From Planctomycetota bacterium (GTDB lineage Bacteria > Planctomycetota > Phycisphaerae > Phycisphaerales > SM1A02), in assembly GCA_022567855.1 (NCBI GenBank), contig JADFGE010000032.1, positions 1 through 13,564 of the forward strand: a DNA stretch of 13,564 nt, given 5' to 3'. The notes beneath the pieces are model-generated. The model was not told the DNA's origin, ran no database searches, and saw only the letters and a list, made by a program, of their open reading frames with translations. Both the position numbers and the translations under genes were made by a program. Shown piece after piece: positions 8,209-13,564 of the stretch; within the stretch, counting starts at the first letter, position 1, and each line of letters opens with the position of its first letter.

Positions 8209-8293
8209 GTATTGGTCTATCCCCTGGGTGAGTAAGCAGGCTTGGAGGCGGGCGCACTTTGCGTCAATGGTCCGTCATGCTAGGGTGTCTATC

Positions 8294-9754
8294 ATGGTGA
8301 AGAAGAAAACGAAATCAACCGCAGGGACGCGCCTTGAACGGGACTCGATGGGTGAAATGAAAGTTCCCGCCTCAGTGCTCTTTGGCGCATCCACGCAACG
8401 CGCGGTGCTCAATTTCCCAATCTCCGGCCGAGCGCTTCCTCCGAAGGTGATTCATGCCTTTGGATTGCTCAAACGCGCCTGCGCCGAAGCCAACCGAGAA
8501 CTCGGCAAGCTCGATCAGCGCCGCACCCGGCTCATCGTCGCCGCCTGCAACAAGATCATCAAAGATCTAGAGACGAGCGCGCTTCCGGGGGCGCTTCCGG
8601 GGGTGGAGCATTTTCCGGTGGATGTGTTTCAGACCGGCTCGGGCACCTCCACCAACATGAACGTCAACGAAGTGGTTTCGAATCTCGCCTGCAAATCAGC
8701 CGGCAAAAGGATCGGCGCGAAGGATCCGATCCATCCCAACGATCACGTGAACATGGGGCAATCGTCAAACGACACGTTTCCCACCGCCATGCAGGTCGCG
8801 GCGGCGGTGGCGATCCACGCCGATCTTCTTCCATCGCTCAAGACACTGGCTGGCGCACTGAAAGCCAAAGCCAGACAATGGGACACGATCGTCAAGATCG
8901 GGCGAACGCATCTCATGGACGCCACGCCCATCCGCGTCGGCCAGGAGTTCTCCGGGTTCGCTGCACAAGCGGCCTATGCGGTCACTCGGGCGGAGCGGGC
9001 GATGGTGCGGCTGGCCGAGAACCTTCCCATCGGCGGGACCGCGGTCGGCACGGGAATCAACACGCATCCTCGCTTCGGAAAGCTCGTGGCCGGGCGATTA
9101 TCCAAAGCGACCGGCGTGAAGTTCTCCGAGGCCGCCAATCACTTCGAGGCCCAAGCCACGCGTGATTGTGTCGTCGAAGCGTCCGGCGAACTGAAGACGA
9201 TCGCCGTGAGTCTCTCCAAGATCGCCAACGACATTCGCTGGCTCGGCTCCGGCCCGCGCTGCGGCCTCTATGAGCTGTCGTTACCGTCGATTCAGCCGGG
9301 ATCGTCGATCATGCCCGGCAAGGTCAACCCCGTGATCTGTGAATCGGTGATGCAGGTGGCCTGCCAGGTGATCGGCAACGACACCGCGATCACGATGGGC
9401 GCTATGGGAGGCATCGGTTCGCTGTTTCAACTCAATGTCGCGATGCCGATGATGGCGGACAACTTGATGCAGACCATCGATCTCCTGGCGAATGTCTCGC
9501 GCGCGTTCGTGGACAAGTGCATCAAGGGGCTGAAGCTCAACAAAGCGATCGCCTCGGGGTTCGTGGAGAAAAGCCTGATGATGTGTACATCGCTCGCGCC
9601 CGAGATCGGCTACGACCAGGCGGCGAAAGTCGCCAAAGGCGCGTTCGCTTCGGGTCTGACCGTGCGCGAATATGTGCTGAAGCACAAGTTGCTTGATCCC
9701 AAGCGACTCGACGAGCTGCTCGACGCGAGGTCGATGACCGAGCCCGAGAAGTAA
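8294..9754 (+). CDS. fumC: Class II fumarate hydratase (fumarase C)
   Basis: It interconverts fumarate and L-malate in the TCA cycle, in the cytoplasm, as an iron-independent homotetramer. The 486-residue length suits the family (E. coli FumC has 467). Signatures in order: RDSMGEMKVPASVLFGASTQ near the start, HFPVDVFQTGSGTSTNMN (GSGTSTNMN at 115-123), GQSSNDTFPTAM, His206 in THLMDATP (equivalent of E. coli His188), and the superfamily signature GSSIMPGKVNP (336-346). The ATG at 8294 was chosen because AGGG lies 8 nt upstream and family homology begins soon after; earlier in-frame ATGs at 8207 and 8267 would add an unrelated N-terminus overlapping the divergent gene. The first residues are a lysine-rich tail. 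A 12-bp tandem duplication lies just before the substrate loop. Transcription should end at the hairpin 16 nt beyond the stop. Confidence 0.95.
   Translation: MVKKKTKSTAGTRLERDSMGEMKVPASVLFGASTQRAVLNFPISGRALPPKVIHAFGLLKRACAEANRELGKLDQRRTRLIVAACNKIIKDLETSALPGALPGVEHFPVDVFQTGSGTSTNMNVNEVVSNLACKSAGKRIGAKDPIHPNDHVNMGQSSNDTFPTAMQVAAAVAIHADLLPSLKTLAGALKAKARQWDTIVKIGRTHLMDATPIRVGQEFSGFAAQAAYAVTRAERAMVRLAENLPIGGTAVGTGINTHPRFGKLVAGRLSKATGVKFSEAANHFEAQATRDCVVEASGELKTIAVSLSKIANDIRWLGSGPRCGLYELSLPSIQPGSSIMPGKVNPVICESVMQVACQVIGNDTAITMGAMGGIGSLFQLNVAMPMMADNLMQTIDLLANVSRAFVDKCIKGLKLNKAIASGFVEKSLMMCTSLAPEIGYDQAAKVAKGAFASGLTVREYVLKHKLLDPKRLDELLDARSMTEPEK
8579..8602 (+). repeat. In-frame 12-bp tandem duplication in fumarase
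   Basis: GCGCTTCCGGGG occurs twice in perfect tandem (8579-8590 and 8591-8602), coding ALPG-ALPG at residues 96-103, just before the conserved HFPVDVFQTGSGTS segment. The reading frame is kept. This is a recent-looking slippage product within a surface loop by position, or an assembly/sequencing artefact. Confidence 0.85.
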
Positions 9755-9769
9755 CGTCGCCCCCCAAAG

Positions 9770-9798
9770 CCCAGGGATTCCTATCCCTGGGTCTCTTT
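9770..9798 (+). terminator. Intrinsic terminator after fumC, overlapping the convergent hydrolase stop
   Basis: A perfect 9-bp stem pairs CCCAGGGAT (9770-9778) with ATCCCTGGG (9783-9791) around TCCT, followed by a pyrimidine tract TCTCTTT on the plus strand, 16 nt after the fumarase stop. The same bases code the last residues (ETQG) and TAG of the minus-strand hydrolase, so one hairpin may end both transcripts, although the minus-strand U-tract is poor. Confidence 0.75.
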
Positions 9799-10731
9799 CA
9801 ATGCGATTCGATCTACAAACGCGCGCACCGCTGCATGATGCGATTGAGCATCCACAGTATGCACATCGGAATGGCCGGCCCCTTGGGCGGTGTGCAGCAC
9901 AGCGTCCGGCGCCCGAGCCACGATCATCTCCGCGTGATGAGCGGGCGAGATTCGATCCTCGTCGCCGCGGATCACCAACAGCGGGCAGCGAAGTTGCCCT
10001 GCATCTTCCAGCGTGCGGTGTTGCCGCAGGCCGCGCAGCCTGAACCACCACATGGTCAGGTCGGTCAACGGACGGGTCGGTAGGCCCGCGGCCCCCAGTC
10101 TGTGCCGCAGCGACGTGTGAAAGTCGATGTAGGGTCCGTAGGCGATGAGTCCCACAATACGCCGGCAAACCGCATCGTCGGCAGCGGCGGCTGAGATGGC
10201 GATCACCGCGCCCATCGAAGACCCCACGAGAATGAACCGTGCCTCGCCGAGTCGCTCAAGCAACGCGATCAGATCGGCGTCCTCGTCGCAGCCCAGACGA
10301 CTGGCCCCGCCCGTCGCTTCGCCGTGACCGCGCAGATCGTAAAGCACCAGCCGATCGCATAGCTCTTCCCACGGCCGTATCCGAGCGAGCAGATCAATGC
10401 GCGATCGCCCCCACCCGTGAAGGAACACCGCGGTGAGCCGCGGCCGCCTGTTGGATCCGCGCTCGTCAAAGCCCACGGCGTGCACGCCGTGGGCTTTGGT
10501 GCATGCGATCTCCCACACCGGCAGCTTCGCCCCGTCCGGACGATCAAGCGTCCACGACTCGAAGCGCAGATCAAGCTCACCGGGATCACACGCCAAGCTG
10601 TGGGCCAGGGCGTACCCAGCGGTGTGGCGCGGCGGGTGTGTCGCCCCATGCACGAGCATCGCCGCCAGCAGTACGCTAAGCACCGCCAGTGCGATCAGCA
10701 ACAAAATGGCCAGGCCCACAAGTTCCTGCAT
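9781..10731 (-). CDS. Membrane-anchored alpha/beta hydrolase
   Basis: At 316 residues it has a complete alpha/beta-hydrolase fold after an N-terminal hydrophobic anchor (about 4-27). HGWG (105-108) supplies the oxyanion region, DLRGHGEATGG (132-142) is the conserved strand-4 turn, the nucleophile is Ser172 in G-S-S-M-G, the acid is Asp257 or Asp259 in GDEDRISP, and the base is His287 in GAGHSDV. Substrate is not predictable; the family includes esterases, lipases and haloperoxidase-like enzymes. The ATG at 10731 was chosen because the anchor begins there; a longer in-frame extension to 10896 would lie over the divergent thioesterase gene. No clear ribosome-binding site is seen. A perfect 30-bp palindrome codes a loop insertion at about residues 79-88, ahead of the HGWG strand. 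Gene starts of this and the thioesterase are 49 bp apart, so their promoters must be compact. Confidence 0.88.
   Translation of the reverse strand: MQELVGLAILLLIALAVLSVLLAAMLVHGATHPPRHTAGYALAHSLACDPGELDLRFESWTLDRPDGAKLPVWEIACTKAHGVHAVGFDERGSNRRPRLTAVFLHGWGRSRIDLLARIRPWEELCDRLVLYDLRGHGEATGGASRLGCDEDADLIALLERLGEARFILVGSSMGAVIAISAAAADDAVCRRIVGLIAYGPYIDFHTSLRHRLGAAGLPTRPLTDLTMWWFRLRGLRQHRTLEDAGQLRCPLLVIRGDEDRISPAHHAEMIVARAPDAVLHTAQGAGHSDVHTVDAQSHHAAVRAFVDRIALKETQG
10468..10497. repeat. Perfect 30-bp palindrome inside the hydrolase coding sequence
   Basis: The half-site AAAGCCCACGGCGTG (10468-10482) is followed directly by its exact reverse complement (10483-10497). On the minus strand it codes KAHGVHAVGF in frame with the hydrolase, in a loop between the LPVWEIA strand and the strand leading to HGWG. 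The look is that of a REP-like or other dispersed palindromic element tolerated inside a gene. I recall similar GC-rich palindromes in planctomycete genomes, but could not check copy number. Confidence 0.85.
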
Positions 10732-10780
10732 GGCGGGCAGTCTAGCCGCCCTGGCGGTGGTGCTACACTGCCCATACTCC

Positions 10781-11176
10781 ATGAAACCATCGCTCAAAGT
10801 CGGCAACACCGCTGAAGTGACCGCCCTCGTCACCGAAGACATGTGCCCCGCGTTCGACGGTGTCGTCGTCCACCGGGTGTATTCGACATGGTCCATGGCT
10901 CACCATATGGAATTGGCCGCGCGGAAGGTGCTGGCCCCGCACCTGGACGAGCACGAAGAGGGCATCGGATCGCACATTTCGATCGACCATCTCGCGCCGA
11001 CGCCCGTAGGCCGAACCGTTCGAGTCGTGGCTGAAGCAGTTGAAATTGACGACTCAACTGTTGTCTGCGAGATATGCGTTTATGATGGCGATCGTCTCGT
11101 CGGGCGAGGCCGGCAAATCCAGCGTGTCTTGCCGAAGAAGAAGCTCCAATCGCTGATTCAACGGAGCCAACGATGA
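10781..11176 (+). CDS. FlK-like hotdog-fold acyl-CoA thioesterase
   Basis: The 131-residue product resembles the fluoroacetyl-CoA thioesterase FlK subgroup of the hotdog superfamily: LKVGNTAEVTALVTEDMCPAF at the start, then YSTWSMAHHMELAA, then SIDHLAPTPVGRTVRV. Thr36, Glu44 and His70 match the FlK catalytic Thr42/Glu50/His76 in both identity and spacing (8 and 26 residues). It should hydrolyse short or aromatic acyl-CoA esters in the cytoplasm; true fluoroacetate use is not implied. The ATG at 10781 was chosen because homology starts at once; the frame is open far upstream, but that part is antisense to the hydrolase. Its TGA overlaps the next ATG as ATGA, which indicates an operon with translational coupling. 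In that setting it could recover CoA from dead-end intermediates, as PaaI does in phenylacetate degradation. Confidence 0.85.
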   Translation: MKPSLKVGNTAEVTALVTEDMCPAFDGVVVHRVYSTWSMAHHMELAARKVLAPHLDEHEEGIGSHISIDHLAPTPVGRTVRVVAEAVEIDDSTVVCEICVYDGDRLVGRGRQIQRVLPKKKLQSLIQRSQR

Positions 11177-11979
11177 CAAGTACAACCCTTGAGACCAAAC
11201 CCATGACGGCTGAACAACTCATTCTCGTCGAGATCGACGGCCCGGTCGGCATCATCAAACTCAATCGCCCCAAGGTTCTCAACGCGCTCAACCCGCAGTT
11301 GATGACGCAACTGGCGGAGCAGTTGGACGCGTTCGACAAGGATGACTCGATCTATGTGATCGTCCTGGCGGGCAACGAACGCGCCTTCGCAGCCGGGGCG
11401 GACATCGGCGACATGGCTGAGTGCTCGTCGCTTGAGATGTACAAGCGTGATCAGTTCGCGACATGGGATCGCATCAAGCGCACGAAGAAGCCAATCGTCG
11501 CCGCCGTCAGCGGTTACGCCTTGGGCGGTGGTTGTGAACTGATGATGTTGTGCGATGTCATCATCGCTTCGGACACTTCGCAGATCGGTCAACCCGAGAT
11601 CAACATCGGCGTGATGCCCGGCGCGGGCGGCACGCAGCGTTTGACGCGAGCCGTCGGCAAAGCCACGGCCATGGATGTGATCCTGACCGGACGATTTCTC
11701 AACGCAGCCGAAGCGCTTGCCGGCGGATTGGTGAGTCGTGTCGTCCCGCGCGAGCATTTCTACAGTGAAGCCCTGCGCATCGCCCAACAGATGGCCGAAA
11801 AGGGCCCGATCGCGCTTCGCCTGGCCAAAGAATCGGTTCTCAAAGCGCACGAGACGGCGCTCAGCGAGGGGTTGGAATATGAGCGCAAGCTCTTCTATTC
11901 ACTGTTCTCCACGGACGATCAAAAAGAAGGCATGCGCGCGTTCATGGAGAAGCGCAAACCGAAGTTCAAAGGAAAATAA
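11173..11979 (+). CDS. Enoyl-CoA hydratase (crotonase family)
   Basis: The 268-residue protein hydrates trans-2-enoyl-CoA to 3-hydroxyacyl-CoA. Crotonase motifs are LNRPKVLNALN (30-40), the oxyanion-hole segment ERAFAAGADIGDM (69-81), and SGYALGGGCELMMLCD (113-128) with Glu122. GQPEINIGVMPGAGGTQRL (139-157) carries Glu142. The two glutamates are 20 apart, as Glu144 and Glu164 are in rat mitochondrial crotonase, so this is a true hydratase rather than a degenerate relative. The C-terminal EGMRAFMEKRKPKFKGK is also typical. GGAG lies 6 nt before the ATG, inside the thioesterase gene, and start and stop overlap by 4 nt. It may serve fatty-acid beta-oxidation or the PaaF step of phenylacetate degradation; the sequence alone does not decide. 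Confidence 0.93.
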   Translation: MTSTTLETKPMTAEQLILVEIDGPVGIIKLNRPKVLNALNPQLMTQLAEQLDAFDKDDSIYVIVLAGNERAFAAGADIGDMAECSSLEMYKRDQFATWDRIKRTKKPIVAAVSGYALGGGCELMMLCDVIIASDTSQIGQPEINIGVMPGAGGTQRLTRAVGKATAMDVILTGRFLNAAEALAGGLVSRVVPREHFYSEALRIAQQMAEKGPIALRLAKESVLKAHETALSEGLEYERKLFYSLFSTDDQKEGMRAFMEKRKPKFKGK

Positions 11980-12002
11980 CGATCGGAAATCCGCCATTTA
12001 GC

Positions 12003-12020
12003 CGCGGGGCTTGCCCCGCG
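12003..12020. repeat. GC-rich REP-like hairpin in the intergenic spacer
   Basis: CGCGGGGC (12003-12010) and GCCCCGCG (12013-12020) form a perfect inverted repeat about TT, or a 7-bp stem with a CTTG loop. It fills much of the 63-bp spacer between the two crotonase genes and sits just upstream of the AGGA ribosome-binding site at 12032-12035. No U-tract follows, so it is not a standard terminator; it may be a dispersed palindrome or an mRNA-stabilising or attenuating hairpin. Confidence 0.6.
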
Positions 12021-12042
12021 CTCTTCCCCGCAGGAAACCATC

Positions 12043-12858
12043 ATGCCCGCCACCACTGCTGCAACAACCTTCGAGACGCTCACCGTCGAGACCTCCGATC
12101 GAATCTGCACGATCACGCTCAATCGCCCCAAGGTGTACAACGCCTTCAACGATCAGCTCACGTTTGAGTTGCAAGATGCGCTCAAGCAGGCCGAGCGCGA
12201 TCACGACGTGCGCGTGATCATCATCACCGGCGCGGGCAAAGCCTTCTGCTCCGGCCAAGACCTTGGTGATCTCAAGGAGCGGTACGTACCGGGTTATGTC
12301 CCGGAGTTCGCCAAGGACCTCGATCGTCGCTACAACCCGATCGCCAAGCGCATCATCAATATGGGAAAACCCGTTATCGCCGCGATCAACGGCGTGGCGG
12401 CGGGCGCGGGTTGCAGTCTCGCCCTGGCCTGCGATATCCGCATCGCATCGCAACACGCCTCACTCATCGAAGTGTTCATCAACGTCGCGCTGATCCCCGA
12501 TACCGGCAGCACCTATACGCTGCCGCGGCTGGTTGGACTCGGCAAAGCCAAGGAGCTTTGCTTCACCGGTGACAAAGTTGATGCTGAGGAGGCGCTGCGA
12601 ATCGGGCTTGTCAATCGCGTTGTGGATGCGGATCAGTTGATGGACGAGACGCGAGCATTGGCGAAGAAGATCGCGTCGCTTCCCAGTCGTGGGATCGCGC
12701 TCACCAAACGGTTGCTCAACCAGTCATTCGATAATGATTTGGATGGACAACTTCAAGCGGAGTCATTCGCGCAGGACACGGCCGGCCGAACCGAGGACCA
12801 TTTTGAGGGCGTGAGCGCGTTCCTCGAAAAGCGCAAACCGCAATTCAAGGGACAGTAG
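12043..12858 (+). CDS. paaG: PaaG-like enoyl-CoA hydratase/isomerase
   Basis: This 271-residue crotonase-family protein has LNRPKVYNAFN, the oxyanion segment GKAFCSGQDLGDL (65-77), NGVAAGAGCSLALACDIRIAS (116-136) and LIPDTGSTYTLPRLVG (150-165). The position of the first hydratase glutamate is Ser125 and that of the second is Phe145, whereas Asp153 replaces a glycine. This is the pattern of the PaaG isomerases (1,2-epoxyphenylacetyl-CoA isomerase and delta3,delta2-enoyl-CoA isomerases), which use that Asp. It is therefore more likely an isomerase than a hydratase. AGGA lies 7 nt before the ATG. It follows the hydratase by 63 bp and shares its C-terminal FxEKRKPxFKG ending; the two are paralogues with separate jobs. 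No phenylacetyl-CoA epoxidase genes are in view, so the pathway is inferred. Confidence 0.85.
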   Translation: MPATTAATTFETLTVETSDRICTITLNRPKVYNAFNDQLTFELQDALKQAERDHDVRVIIITGAGKAFCSGQDLGDLKERYVPGYVPEFAKDLDRRYNPIAKRIINMGKPVIAAINGVAAGAGCSLALACDIRIASQHASLIEVFINVALIPDTGSTYTLPRLVGLGKAKELCFTGDKVDAEEALRIGLVNRVVDADQLMDETRALAKKIASLPSRGIALTKRLLNQSFDNDLDGQLQAESFAQDTAGRTEDHFEGVSAFLEKRKPQFKGQ

Positions 12859-12883
12859 CGGTCAGCGGTCAGCTTTCAGCCTT
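12859..12883 (+). repeat. Left boundary repeat of the S23 cassette
   Basis: CGGTCAG occurs twice in tandem (12859-12865 and 12866-12872), and the longer unit CGGTCAGCTTTCAGCCTT (12866-12883) is an imperfect inverted copy (16 of 18 matches) of 13255-13272. It begins at the base after the stop of the PaaG-like gene. Confidence 0.7.
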
Positions 12884-12916
12884 CAGTTTCAGACATCGTG
12901 ATGGGGCGGTGGTGCG

Positions 12917-13375
12917 GTGAAGGACTTTCGTGACCTAAAGGTCTGGCAGAAGGCACATTCGATGTGCCTACGCGTCTATAAAGTGACGGCTCACTTCCCG
13001 GTCGACGAGCGTTATGGTTTGACAAGTCAACTGAAACGTGCAGCCGTTTCAGTTAGCGCGAACATAGCTGAGGAATGTGGCCGTGGGAGCGATGCTGATC
13101 TTGCAAGATTCCTGCAAATATCCATGGGATCGGCCAGCGAGGTAGAGTGCCTCCTGGTCATATCACGGGATCTCGAATTGCTTGCAGAAGAGGAATACAC
13201 CGAACTTGACGTACAGGTTTGCGAGGTAAAGCGAATGTTGACCGCCTTCATTCAAAAGCTGAGAGCTGACCGTGGATGGCTGACGGCTCATCCACCCTCG
13301 GGATCATCGGCGCCGGCACAATGGGTGCGGGCATTGCGCAGGTTGCGGTCACGACCGGGTGGAACGTCGAGTTGA
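12917..13375 (+). CDS. Four-helix-bundle protein, S23/IVS family
   Basis: Residues 1-116 fit the four-helix-bundle family first known from 23S rRNA intervening sequences and related to the Avd protein of diversity-generating retroelements: FRDLKVWQKAH (4-14), ERYGLTSQLKRAAVSVSANIAE (31-52), GRGSDADLARFLQISMGSASEVE (56-78) and EVKRMLTAFIQKL (103-115). GTG is the only usable start after an in-frame TGA at 12899-12901, with GGGG 10 nt upstream. The family is usually about 115-125 residues; here the frame reads through the right boundary repeat and 100 nt into the dehydrogenase gene, giving 152 residues with an unrelated tail. Both other frames hold TGA in that repeat (13260 and 13267), so a shift or lost stop is likely. 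The function is unknown; it probably binds nucleic acid or oligomerises. It looks inserted into the acyl-CoA operon. Confidence 0.85.
   Translation: MKDFRDLKVWQKAHSMCLRVYKVTAHFPVDERYGLTSQLKRAAVSVSANIAEECGRGSDADLARFLQISMGSASEVECLLVISRDLELLAEEEYTELDVQVCEVKRMLTAFIQKLRADRGWLTAHPPSGSSAPAQWVRALRRLRSRPGGTSS
13255..13272 (-). repeat. Right boundary repeat of the S23 cassette
   Basis: AAAGCTGAGAGCTGACCG is the inverted counterpart (16 of 18) of the left repeat at 12866-12883. It lies over the end of the four-helix-bundle homology and ends 3 nt before the dehydrogenase ATG. Its GAGAG may act as that gene's ribosome-binding site (10-nt spacing). Confidence 0.7.
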
Positions 13376-13564
13376 TGGATGTCGATGAATCGATCGTTCG
13401 CAACGCCATCAATGGTATCGCCAAGCGCCTCGATCGCCTTGTCGAGAAGAAGCGGATCACGCAGGAACAGCGAGACGACGCGGCCGGTCGATTGCTCGTG
13501 GCAAGCTCACCCGATTGCCTCAGCCGTTGCGAATTGGTCATCGAAGCGGTCGTCGAGGATCTCG
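13276..13564 (+). CDS. 3-hydroxyacyl-CoA dehydrogenase, NAD-binding domain (3' partial)
   Basis: The frame is open to the window edge; 96 residues are visible. The N-terminus is a Rossmann fold with LGIIGAGTMGAGIAQ (Gly12, Gly14, Gly17), Asp35 at the end of strand 2 (VELMDVDES) for the NAD ribose, and CELVIEAVVEDL, the conserved strand ahead of the active site in this family. It should oxidise 3-hydroxyacyl-CoA to 3-ketoacyl-CoA with NAD+, the step after the hydratase upstream. Whether it is a stand-alone Hbd/PaaH type or a longer fusion cannot be seen. The ATG at 13276 is the first start after an in-frame TGA at 13267-13269, just past the right cassette repeat, and residues 2-6 (ADGSS) may be altered by that insertion. 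It overlaps the four-helix-bundle ORF by 100 nt in another frame; here the dehydrogenase frame is clearly the real one. Confidence 0.92.
   Translation, partial: MADGSSTLGIIGAGTMGAGIAQVAVTTGWNVELMDVDESIVRNAINGIAKRLDRLVEKKRITQEQRDDAAGRLLVASSPDCLSRCELVIEAVVEDL

Noticed and set aside
8259..8286. Candidate sigma-70-like promoter TTGCGT, 16 nt, TAGGGT before fumC
   Set aside because: The -10 match is poor and overlaps the likely ribosome-binding site AGGG, leaving no room for a leader.
10433..10780. Upstream extension of the thioesterase ORF
   Set aside because: It is antisense to the alpha/beta hydrolase, and thioesterase homology begins at the ATG at 10781.
12859..13272. 23S rRNA intervening sequence
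   Set aside because: There is no rRNA sequence nearby; the gene lies between protein-coding genes of an acyl-CoA operon.
12859..13375. Diversity-generating retroelement, suggested by the Avd-related four-helix-bundle protein
   Set aside because: No reverse transcriptase, template repeat or adenine-biased variable repeat is present in the window.

Overview
The window reads as two blocks of different origin joined inside one open reading frame. Bases 1 to about 3,080 look alphaproteobacterial: the 3' part of a hopanoid-type glycosyltransferase (HpnB-like), a cytoplasmic Sel1-repeat protein, and the C-terminal half of a CPA1/NhaP-type cation/proton antiporter. From about 3,080 to the end the genes look like those of a Planctomycetota bacterium, probably Phycisphaerae-like: a TPR protein, a HEAT-repeat lipoprotein, a zinc-ribbon membrane protein of a type I associate with that group, and a fatty-acid/aromatic acyl-CoA gene set. 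These lineage calls are from memory of protein style, not from a search. The junction lies within roughly 3,061-3,100, where the TPR protein on the minus strand runs in frame into the middle of the antiporter. An assembly chimera is the simplest reading; a true fusion cannot be excluded.

Layout. 1-693 (+) HpnB-like, truncated at the window edge. 800-2338 (+) Sel1 protein. 2360-2390 terminator hairpin serving the minus strand. 2494-4302 (-) TPR/antiporter fusion. 4414-6606 (+) HEAT-repeat lipoprotein, whose stop overlaps the GTG start of a sirtuin (6603-7331, +). 7324-8208 (-) zinc-ribbon multi-pass membrane protein, tail-to-tail with the sirtuin. 8294-9754 (+) class II fumarase, ended by a hairpin that overlaps the stop of a convergent membrane-anchored alpha/beta hydrolase (9781-10731, -). 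10781-13564 (+) an acyl-CoA operon: FlK-like thioesterase, enoyl-CoA hydratase, PaaG-like isomerase, a four-helix-bundle (S23/IVS-family) gene between inverted repeats, and a 3-hydroxyacyl-CoA dehydrogenase that runs off the end.

How the genes fit together. The thioesterase, hydratase, isomerase and dehydrogenase form a plausible beta-oxidation or phenylacetyl-CoA-type degradation set, with the thioesterase releasing CoA from dead-end intermediates. Fumarase and a class-III-like sirtuin (which could remove succinyl or malonyl groups) are metabolically adjacent, but their proximity does not prove a link.

The most interesting small-scale structures are a perfect 30-bp palindrome placed in frame inside the hydrolase gene, the inverted-repeat-bounded S23 cassette that splits the acyl-CoA operon, and the chimeric junction. 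No tRNA, rRNA, CRISPR array, transposase or recognisable defence system was found. I see no clearly new multi-gene system. There is no gene-free stretch above 300 bases; the longest gap is 2339-2493.
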